From: Phytopseudomonas seleniipraecipitans
GTDB lineage: Bacteria > Pseudomonadota > Gammaproteobacteria > Pseudomonadales > Pseudomonadaceae
NCBI RefSeq assembly: GCF_900102335.1
Contig: NZ_FNBM01000005.1
Span: 62,001 to 126,000, forward strand
Direction: 5' to 3'
DNA: 64,000 nt
Numbering within the stretch: the first letter of the stretch is position 1; every line of letters starts with the position of its first letter. A program made the position numbers and the translations under genes. Below the pieces are notes generated by a model. The model saw nothing but the letters and a program-made list of their open reading frames with translations, did no database searches and was not told where the DNA came from. This document shows positions 57,626 to 64,000 of the stretch, piece after piece.

Positions 57626-59147
57626 ATACGCATTCCTCCGAACCTGTCGCCGACATTTGTCTTCTGCTCGAAGGCACCTGGCCTTATGTGCGAGGCGGGG
57701 TATCCAGCTGGGTCAACCAGTTGATCCTTGGTCTGCCTGAGCTGACCTTTTCAGTGTTTTTCATTGGTGGCCAGCGCGAAAGCTACGGCAGCCGGCATTA
57801 CGCGATCCCGGCCAATGTCGTGCATCTTGAAGAGCATTTCCTGGAGAGCGCCTGGCGTCCCGGCGATGGCGTAGTGGCAGCCAAACGGGAGGGGCCGCGG
57901 CAAGTGATGCGTGAGCTGCACGCGTTTCTCCATCACCCGGAAGAGCCGATGGCAGAACAGGGCGAGCGGGTGCTCAAGCATCTGGTGAGCGGTGCGGCCA
58001 GCCTGGATGACGTTCTGCACAGTCGGGCGAACTGGGAAGCCATCACCGAGGGTTACGGCAGCCATTGCAGCGATCCGTCCTTCATCAACTATTTCTGGAC
58101 ACTGCGCACCATGCAGGCGCCGCTGTTGATGCTCGCCGAGGCCGCCCGAAAGATGCCCAGAGCACGGGTTTTGCACTCGATATCCACCGGGTATGCAGGG
58201 CTACTCGGGAGCATGCTGCAGCAACACTGGCAGTGCGCCTATCTCATTAGCGAACACGGTATCTACACCAAAGAGCGCAAGATCGACCTGGCCCAAGCCA
58301 GCTGGATTTCGGAAAGCCCGGATGAGGCGTTGCGTACCGGCCTGGACGCCGAGGTCAGTTATATCCGCCGCTTGTGGATCCGTTTTTTCGAGCGTATCGG
58401 GCTGCTCGCCTATCGCTCTGCCGATCCGATCATCTCGCTGTATAGCGGTAACCGTGATCGCCAGATCGCCAGATCGCCGATGGCGCCGACGCCAGTCGTA
58501 CCCGAGTGATTCCCAACGGTATTCCCCTGCAGGCCTGGTCTGACGCACTGAATCAGCGGCCCGAGGGGATTCCCAAGGTCGTAGGTCTGATTGGCCGCGT
58601 GGTGCCGATCAAGGACGTGAAAACCTTTATCCGGGCCATGCGCAGCGTTGTGACGGCCGTGCCGGATGCCGAGGGGTGGATCGTGGGTCCCGAGGATGAG
58701 GACCCGGATTACGCAGCCGAGTGCCATCACCTGGTTGTGAGCTTGGGGCTCGAGGGACGGGTCAAGTTTCTCGGCTTCCGAAAAATCGATGAGGTACTGC
58801 CACAGCTCGGGGTGACTGTACTCACCTCGATCAGCGAGGCACAGCCGCTGGTCATACTCGAGGCTTGGGCGGCAGGAACGCCAGTCGTCAGCAGTGACGT
58901 CGGTTCTTGCCGCGAACTGATTGAGGGCGCACCGGGTGAAGATCGCTTGCTCGGCAATGCCGGCGAGGTGGTCGCGATCGCCGATCCGCAGGCGACTGCA
59001 CGGGCGATCATCGGCCTGCTGAGCAGTCCGCAACGCTGGCAGTCTGCCCAAGCCGTTGGGCTTGAGCGGGTCAGCCGGTTCTATACCGAAACATTGATGC
59101 TGGAGCGCTACCGCAACTTGTACCGCGAAGCCATGAGGAGCATTTGA
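57622..59147 (+). pseudogene. pelF: Pel glycosyltransferase PelF, frameshifted by an 8-bp repeat unit
   Basis: PelF is the GT4-family enzyme that polymerises Pel from UDP-sugars in the cytoplasm. Here the frame is split: 57622-58509 encodes the N-terminal 295 residues (ICLLLEGTWPYVRGGVSSWVN to YSGNRDRQIA, then missense and stop), and 58506-59147 encodes the C-terminal 213 (IPNGIPLQAW, GLIGRVVPIKDVKTF, and the E-x7-E motif EAQPLVILE). Removing one AGATCGCC unit at 58463-58478 gives the continuous reading SGNRDRQIADGADASRTR then VIPNGI, and a protein of 505 residues, the P. aeruginosa length (507). Neither half should be active alone. The rest of the gene looks normal and under selection, so the change is recent, phase-variable or a sequencing artefact. 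Confidence 0.9.
58456..58478. repeat. 8-bp tandem repeat causing the pelF frameshift
   Basis: Three copies of GATCGCC at 8-base spacing (58456-58462, 58464-58470, 58472-58478), linked by A. An intact pelF is predicted with two. The extra eight bases shift the frame and bring in a stop at 58509. Gain or loss of a unit by slipped-strand mispairing would switch the gene. Confidence 0.9.
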
Positions 59148-59148
59148 T

Positions 59149-60519
59149 ATGGCCGGTATTGGCTTCGAATTACGCAAGATACTGGCGCATGATTCCTACA
59201 CGGCGACGCTGCGTGCCTATGTGTACGCAGGGCTTATCAGCTCGGGGCCCTGGGTGTTGTCGATCATCAGCGTGATGCTGATTGGGGTGATGAGCCTGGG
59301 TGTGGTGGTGCCGGATATCATCGTGAGGCAGTTTCTGGTCACCGTGACCTACCTGATGGCCTGCTCGTTGATCTTTACCGGCGGCGCTCAACTGTTCTTC
59401 ACGCGATTCATTTCCGATCGTTTGTTTGAAAAGAAGAGCGATCGTATTTTGCCGAACCTGGTAGGCATCCTGACGATCGTTACCCTCTCCTCGGGCATTC
59501 TCGGGGCGCTGGTAATGGCTCTGTTGTTTGATGAGCCGTTTGCCTACCGCGTCTTGGTGCTGGCCAATTTCGTAGTGCTGTGCAATCTGTGGCTGGTAAT
59601 CATCTTTCTCTCCGGGATGAAGGCCTACAACCGCATTCTGCTGGTGATGCTCACTGGCTACAGCGTGATGGTTGGCAGCGCGCTGGCGCTACGGTTTATG
59701 AAAATGGATGGCCTGCTGCTGGCGCTGCTGATTGGTCATGCCAGCCTGTTGTTCATATTCCTGTTCGATATTCTGCGCGAGTACCCTGCCAAGCAGCTGG
59801 TCGCGTTCGACTTTCTCAAGCGCCGAGACGTGTTCATCAGCTTGCTGGCGACTGGCTTCTGCTACAACCTGGGAATCTGGATCGACAAGTTCATTTTCTG
59901 GTTCAACCCCGTCACGTCCAGCCAGGTTATCGGCCCATTGCGTGCGTCGATCCTTTATGACCTGCCGATCTTCCTCGCCTATCTGGCAATCATCCCGGGC
60001 ATGGCGGTTTTTCTGGTCCGCATCGAAACGGATTTTGCCGACTGGTACGAGCGGCTCTACGCGGCCATTCGTGGCGGGGAGACGTTGCAACACATTGGGC
60101 AACTGAAAATGCAGATGATCCTGGCGATTCGTCAGGGGCTCTTGGAAATCTGCAAGGTGCAGGGCCTGACAGTGGTGCTGTTGTTTCTGTTGGCGCCGCA
60201 GTTGCTGGCCTGGCTGGGGATTTCGTCCTACTACTTGCCGCTGTTCTACGTCGACCTGATTGGTGTCAGCATTCAAGTGGTGTTCATGGCCCTGCTCAAC
60301 GTGTTTTTCTACCTCGACAAGCGCGCAATCGTATTGGCGCTGTGCTTGCAATTTGTGGCGCTCAACGCGGGGCTGACATTGCTTAGTCAGTACATGGGGC
60401 CAAGCTTCTACGGGTATGGCTTCACCTTGTCGTTGTTGATTTGCGTCCTTGTGGGGCTGAAACGACTTACCCGGTCTTTGGACGACCTGGAGTATGAAAC
60501 CTTCATGCTGGGCCGCTGA
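59149..60519 (+). CDS. pelG: Pel inner-membrane flippase-like protein PelG
   Basis: A 456-residue polytopic protein with about 12 helices, of the MOP-like superfamily, thought to take part in moving Pel across the inner membrane with PelD/E/F. The start MAGIGFELRKILAHDSYTATLRAY is the conserved PelG N-terminus. It begins one base after the pelF stop and so is probably translated by coupling to it; the pelF frameshift may reduce its expression. No terminator is obvious in the 47 bases before the convergent hydrolase gene. Confidence 0.95.
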   Translation: MAGIGFELRKILAHDSYTATLRAYVYAGLISSGPWVLSIISVMLIGVMSLGVVVPDIIVRQFLVTVTYLMACSLIFTGGAQLFFTRFISDRLFEKKSDRILPNLVGILTIVTLSSGILGALVMALLFDEPFAYRVLVLANFVVLCNLWLVIIFLSGMKAYNRILLVMLTGYSVMVGSALALRFMKMDGLLLALLIGHASLLFIFLFDILREYPAKQLVAFDFLKRRDVFISLLATGFCYNLGIWIDKFIFWFNPVTSSQVIGPLRASILYDLPIFLAYLAIIPGMAVFLVRIETDFADWYERLYAAIRGGETLQHIGQLKMQMILAIRQGLLEICKVQGLTVVLLFLLAPQLLAWLGISSYYLPLFYVDLIGVSIQVVFMALLNVFFYLDKRAIVLALCLQFVALNAGLTLLSQYMGPSFYGYGFTLSLLICVLVGLKRLTRSLDDLEYETFMLGR

Positions 60520-60566
60520 GCCAGTGCTCGGTGCCGGGCTTTGCATTGCAGTCCGTTCGCGTAGTG

Positions 60567-61562
60567 TTAGAGCGTCTTTGGCGCACGCAGCCAGCTTGGA
60601 ATGCGCCGCTCCAGGTAATAACCAGGCTGGCGCGGCGTGCCGTCGACGAAGCCGACATGGCCGCCCCGGGCGTGCAATTCGAAGGTGATGCAGGGCGCCA
60701 GTTCGTCGGCTTCCGGCAGGCTGTGCGGGTATACGAACGGGTCGTCGCTGGACTGGATCAGTAGCGTCGGCGTTTCGATGCGCCCCAGGTAATAGCGGCT
60801 CGATGAGCGCCGGTAGTAGTCCTCGGCATTCTCGAAGCCGTGCAGCGGCGCGGTGATACGGCCGTCGAAATCCCAGAAGGTACGCATGCCATCCAGCGGA
60901 CCGAGCTTCTCCAGGATCGACAGGCGATCGGCCTGGCCCTGGTGAGCGAACAGGCGCTGCTTGTCCTTCACGTAAGCGACCATGGCGCGCATGAAGTGGG
61001 CCTGGTAGACCCGCGAGAAACCGACGCCAATGCGGTCCGCACACTGATCGAGCCGAAACGGCACCGACGCCGCCGCAGCGCCCTGCAGTCCGCTGTCGGC
61101 ACCGCTCTCGCCGAGGTACTTGAGCAGCACATTGCCGCCCAGCGAGTAACCCACCGCATACAACGGCGCCATCGGCCGTTTGGCGCGCAGGTGGCGGACG
61201 GTTTCGGCGAGGTCTTCGCTGGCGCCGGAGTGGTAGCCGCGCGGCAGCAGGTTGGGCTCGCCCGAGCACCCCCGCCAATTGAGCGCCACGCTGGCCCAGC
61301 CCTGGAGGCCGAGCTGGCGTTGCAGGCCGAGTACGTAGTGGGAGTTCGACGAGCCGGTCAGGCCATGCAGCACCAGCACGACCGGTGCGTGCGCTTCATG
61401 AGGGCCGTACCAGTCGAGGTCGAGAAAGTCGCCGTCCTCCAGCCACAGGCGCTCGCGTTGGCGATCGAGGCTGAACGGGCGGCGACACAGCGAGCCCCAG
61501 AGCGTTTGCAGGTGCGGGCCTGGCAGCCACCAGGCGGCTGTGAAGTGCGGCGTGCTGGTCAT
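60567..61562 (-). CDS. YheT-like alpha/beta hydrolase
   Basis: A 331-residue hydrolase of the YheT family (UPF0017). HGLTGSSNSHYVLGLQRQLGLQGW is the oxyanion region, YAVGYSLGGNVLLKYLGE the nucleophile elbow with the serine, DDPFVYPHSLPE the acid, and HARGGHVGFVDG the histidine. The start at 61560-61562 gives the family-like start HFTAAWWLPGPHLQTLW. The substrate is unknown. It lies downstream of the SMI1/KNR4-like gene on the same strand. Confidence 0.92.
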   Translation of the reverse strand: MTSTPHFTAAWWLPGPHLQTLWGSLCRRPFSLDRQRERLWLEDGDFLDLDWYGPHEAHAPVVLVLHGLTGSSNSHYVLGLQRQLGLQGWASVALNWRGCSGEPNLLPRGYHSGASEDLAETVRHLRAKRPMAPLYAVGYSLGGNVLLKYLGESGADSGLQGAAAASVPFRLDQCADRIGVGFSRVYQAHFMRAMVAYVKDKQRLFAHQGQADRLSILEKLGPLDGMRTFWDFDGRITAPLHGFENAEDYYRRSSSRYYLGRIETPTLLIQSSDDPFVYPHSLPEADELAPCITFELHARGGHVGFVDGTPRQPGYYLERRIPSWLRAPKTL

Positions 61563-61584
61563 CGGCAGGCCCCGGTTGTGCTCA

Positions 61585-62163
61585 TTACCAACCGAACTCT
61601 TCGGCCAGCGACTGCGCCGTGCCGCGCTCACCCAGTATCGGCAGCAGGGCATCGATCAAACGGTCTCGGTGCACCGGGTTGACGCTGAAGTCGTCGAGAA
61701 AGATGTCTTCGCCAGCGCTGCGCCAGGTGGCGTCGAAGCAGGCAAGACAGGCGATCATCTGTTCGAGGTCGCTAAACAGCGGTGCCGGCTGCCAGGTGCC
61801 GCCGCCGTGGCGGTCATGCAGCACCCTGCCGCTGCTGATTTCGAAGATGAACGGATCACCGCCCTGGTCGGCCACCACCAGCCAGTCGTCGTGCCAGTCC
61901 GCCAGCCGCTCGCCGCTGATGCCATGCCAGCGGTAGCCGGCCTGCAGCCGCCACAGGCGGCTCAGCGAAGGAATGAAGAAGGGGTTGCCCGCGGTCTCCA
62001 GGTTGCAGTTGTCCGGGCCGATCTCACGGTAGAACCGCGCGACATCGGCAGGCAAAGGGATATCGCCTGGCCACTCCCCGGCATCCTGCGTGCGCAGGCT
62101 CAGGCTCAGGCTCAGGCCCTGGTCGACGAGGAACTGGCGCAGCGCCTGAGTGGAGTCATGCAT
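61585..62163 (-). CDS. SMI1/KNR4-like (SUKH-type) protein
   Basis: A 192-residue cytoplasmic protein. LPADVARFYREIGPDN followed by FFIPSLSRLWRLQAGYRW and DDWLVVADQGGDPFIFEISSGRVL resembles the SMI1/KNR4 fold found in polymorphic-toxin immunity proteins and many housekeeping proteins. The start at 62161-62163 overlaps the rsmD stop by 8 bases, so it is coupled to a housekeeping gene and is probably not a toxin immunity gene. Near its N-terminus is a Ser-Leu run (LSLSLSLR) coded by a 6-base tandem repeat. Confidence 0.72.
   Translation of the reverse strand: MHDSTQALRQFLVDQGLSLSLSLRTQDAGEWPGDIPLPADVARFYREIGPDNCNLETAGNPFFIPSLSRLWRLQAGYRWHGISGERLADWHDDWLVVADQGGDPFIFEISSGRVLHDRHGGGTWQPAPLFSDLEQMIACLACFDATWRSAGEDIFLDDFSVNPVHRDRLIDALLPILGERGTAQSLAEEFGW
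62095..62118. repeat. 6-bp tandem repeat inside the SMI1/KNR4-like gene
   Basis: CAGGCT at 62095-62100, 62101-62106 and 62107-62112, then CAGGCC (62113-62118). On the minus strand it encodes alternating Ser-Leu. The unit is a multiple of three, so changes in number alter length only. Confidence 0.75.
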
Positions 62164-62761
62164 GGCTGCGTTGCCACAGCGCGTAATGCACCTGGCCGGC
62201 TTTCTGCTCGCGGTGCAGGCGCCAGTTGCCGGGCATGCCCAGGCTCGACGGCGGCTGTTCACTCTCGGTGTAAACCCAGGCGTCATCGGCCAGCCAGCCG
62301 CGCTGCTCGAGCAGCTCGCAGGCCGGCAGCAGCAGGTTTTGGCTGAACGGCGGATCGAGAAACACCAGGTCAAACGGCGTGACGGGTTGGCTTTGCAGGT
62401 AGGTGAGCGCGTCGCTCTGCAGCACCTGGCCGTTGTCGCAGCGCAGGGTCGTCAGGTGGCCGCGCAGGCTTGTCACGGCGGCTGGGTTGAGGTCCAGCGC
62501 CAGGGCGCTGCCGGCGCCGCGCGACAGGGCTTCGAGAAACAGCGCACCGCTGCCAGAGAACGGGTCGAACACCTTCGCAGCTTCGACGTAAGGCGCCAGC
62601 CAGTTGAAAAGGGTTTCCCGCACGCGGTTAGGCGTGGGGCGTAGGCCGTGGGCCATGGGGAAGCCGAACTGGCGGCTGCGCCATTGCCCGGCGATGATGC
62701 GCAATTGCCCGTCGCCACTGTGGGCGGCTGGGATCTTGGCAGAAACGGGTCGCTTGGCCAT
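62156..62761 (-). CDS. rsmD: 16S rRNA (guanine966-N2)-methyltransferase RsmD
   Basis: Methylates G966 of 16S rRNA. 201 residues. The RNA-binding start LRIIAGQWRSRQFGFP, RPTPNRVRETLFNWL, the SAM loop VFDPFSGSGALFLEALSRGA and the catalytic DLVFLDPPFSQNLL (DPPF) are all present. The ATG overlaps the stop of the M16 peptidase gene by one base. Confidence 0.96.
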   Translation of the reverse strand: MAKRPVSAKIPAAHSGDGQLRIIAGQWRSRQFGFPMAHGLRPTPNRVRETLFNWLAPYVEAAKVFDPFSGSGALFLEALSRGAGSALALDLNPAAVTSLRGHLTTLRCDNGQVLQSDALTYLQSQPVTPFDLVFLDPPFSQNLLLPACELLEQRGWLADDAWVYTESEQPPSSLGMPGNWRLHREQKAGQVHYALWQRSHA

Positions 62762-64000
62762 TAGTGCTCCGGGACGCCGGTCGGTTGTTCGGCGGGTTTG
62801 TCGGTTGGCGGTGGCAGCTCTTTCTGCGCGACTTTCGGCCCGGCGGTGACGATCACCAGCGCCTCGGGGTCGAGGTGCTTGGCCATGGCGGTTTTAACCT
62901 GCTCGACGCTCTGCGCTTGCACCTGAGCCATGAAGTCTTCCAGGTAAGTCAGCGGCAGGTCATAGAAGCCGATAGCGCCCAGCTGGCCGACGATCGCCGA
63001 GTTGCTGGCGGTGGACAGCGGGAAGCTACCGGCCATTTCGCGTTTGGCCGCGTCCAGTTCTTCCTGGGTCGGGCCGTTGGCGATGAATTCTCCGAGCAGG
63101 TCTTTGACCAGCTGCAAGGTGCCGTCGCTGAGTTCGGCGCGGGTCTGCAGGTTGATCAGGAATGGGCCGCGCGCCTGCATGGCTGTGAAGCCCGAGTAGA
63201 CGCCGTAGGTCAGGCCGCGTTTCTCGCGCACCTCGGTCATCAGGCGGGTGCCGAAGCCGCCACCACCGAATACCTGGTTACCCAGGTAAAGCGCCGCGTA
63301 ATCGGGGTCGCGACGGTCGATGCCGAGCTGAGCGATCAGCAGGTGAGTCTGATTGGACGGAAAGTCGATGTGGGTCAGGCCAGCCTTGGGTGCGTCCGGT
63401 TCGATGGTCTTCGGCAGTGCCGGGCCCTTTGGCAGCGCCGCGGAAACTTCGGCAGCCATGGCCTCGGCTTCTTCGCGGGATAGGTCGCCGACCACCGCGA
63501 TCACTGCGTTGCCGGCGGCATAGGCCTTGGCGTGGAAAGCCTGCAGTTGTTCACGGCTGATGCCCGGAATCGATTGCGCGTTGCCTTCGCTGGGGTGGCC
63601 ATAAGGATGCGTACCGTACAGTCGCTCGAACAGCTCCAGGCTGGCCAGCTTGCCGGGGTTCTGCTTCTGAAACTCGAAACCCGCGAGGACCTGATTCTTG
63701 ATGCGCACCAGGGAGTCGGCGGGGAAGGTTGGCTGGCCAATCACCTGCTCGAACAGCTTCAGGGCCGGCTCGCGCTGCTCGGCAGCGCTGAGGCTGCGCA
63801 GGCTGGTCACCGCCATGTCGCGGTAGGCGCCGTTCTCGAACTGGGCGCCGAGGCTTTCGAAGCCGGCGGCGATAGCGCCGACATCCTTGCCGGGCACGCC
63901 TTCGTTGAGCATGGCGTTGGTCAGCATCGCCAGGCCCTGTATGTCGCCATCCTGGCTGCTGCCCGCAGCGTAGGTCAGGCGCACGTCGAACATCGGCAGC
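62761..64000 (-). CDS. M16 family peptidase-like protein, 5' end outside window
   Basis: The C-terminal 413 residues of an M16 (insulinase/pitrilysin-type) protein; the frame runs off the window end. No HxxEH zinc motif is visible in the part seen (it would be further upstream in an active subunit, near residue 40-60). YAAGSSQDGDIQGLAMLTNAMLNEGVPGK suggests the sequence begins just after that region, and the family's usual pair (one active, one inactive subunit) lies next to rsmD in pseudomonads. ALYLGNQVFGGGGFGTRLMTEVREKRGLTYGVYS is the conserved C-terminal-domain block. Confidence 0.9.
   Translation of the reverse strand, partial: LPMFDVRLTYAAGSSQDGDIQGLAMLTNAMLNEGVPGKDVGAIAAGFESLGAQFENGAYRDMAVTSLRSLSAAEQREPALKLFEQVIGQPTFPADSLVRIKNQVLAGFEFQKQNPGKLASLELFERLYGTHPYGHPSEGNAQSIPGISREQLQAFHAKAYAAGNAVIAVVGDLSREEAEAMAAEVSAALPKGPALPKTIEPDAPKAGLTHIDFPSNQTHLLIAQLGIDRRDPDYAALYLGNQVFGGGGFGTRLMTEVREKRGLTYGVYSGFTAMQARGPFLINLQTRAELSDGTLQLVKDLLGEFIANGPTQEELDAAKREMAGSFPLSTASNSAIVGQLGAIGFYDLPLTYLEDFMAQVQAQSVEQVKTAMAKHLDPEALVIVTAGPKVAQKELPPPTDKPAEQPTGVPEH

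Noticed and set aside
57622..59147. Programmed ribosomal frameshifting as an explanation for split pelF
   Set aside because: No slippery heptamer is seen, and the break coincides exactly with an 8-base tandem repeat whose removal restores the family sequence.
62095..62118. 6-bp tandem repeat in the SMI1/KNR4-like gene as a phase-variation switch
   Set aside because: The unit is two codons, so copy-number change keeps the frame.
61585..62163. SMI1/KNR4-like gene as part of a toxin-immunity module
   Set aside because: No toxin gene is near it, and it overlaps rsmD in a housekeeping arrangement.

Overview
The window is a high-GC stretch of a gammaproteobacterial chromosome. Gene content and order point to Pseudomonas: trpBA with a TrpI-type regulator, an ilvD/pfpI/mutM neighbourhood, ggt-fdx1-coaD, rsmD next to M16 peptidase genes, and a full pel exopolysaccharide operon. 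Dispersed hairpin repeats with GTAGGGTGGA or GAGCGAAGCGA cores are, from memory, common in the P. mendocina/oleovorans/stutzeri side of the genus. That placement is an inference. I saw no tRNA, rRNA, CRISPR array, insertion sequence or phage gene.

1-15.4 kb is amino-acid and nitrogen uptake: two alanine/glycine:cation symporters, a cytoplasmic gamma-glutamyltransferase, a TRAP transporter (dctPQM-like) with a strong sigma-54-type promoter, an Lrp-type regulator, an ABC permease plus binding protein that lack an ATPase gene and diverge from a homocysteine S-methyltransferase, glutaminase, asparaginase I and an HTH regulator with its own palindromic promoter.

15.5-25.8 kb is the trp region. 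trpBA is on the minus strand, but its activator trpI, normally divergent and adjacent, lies about 6.8 kb away. Between them is a cassette with a four-gene polar amino-acid ABC transporter, an M20 N-carbamoyl-amino-acid/allantoate-type hydrolase, a DUF1989 protein (the carboxyguanidine-deiminase-like family), an XRE-cupin regulator and a DUF3592 membrane protein. A sigma-54 promoter, an NtrC-like site and a perfect 21-bp palindrome precede the transporter. Together they look like a nitrogen-scavenging system for a ureido, carbamoyl or guanidino compound.

25.9-40.1 kb holds gloA, a phosphodiesterase and ilvD, then a complete chemosensory cluster on the minus strand (transcription order: MCP/CheZ-like hybrid, cheY, STAS, cheA, cheW, MCP, cheW, cheR, cheD, cheB) and a NarL-type regulator with a soluble histidine kinase. 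40.7-47.7 kb is housekeeping: rlmI, pfpI, an HDOD gene, mutM, a second periplasmic ggt, fdx1, coaD.

48.3-60.5 kb is pelABCDEFG. pelF is broken by what looks like an extra copy of an 8-bp tandem repeat, which separates the acceptor half of the glycosyltransferase from its catalytic half. The rest of the operon is intact, so Pel production is predicted to be off and possibly reversible. 60.5-64 kb returns to housekeeping: a YheT-like hydrolase, a SMI1/KNR4-like protein, rsmD and a partial M16 peptidase running off the window.
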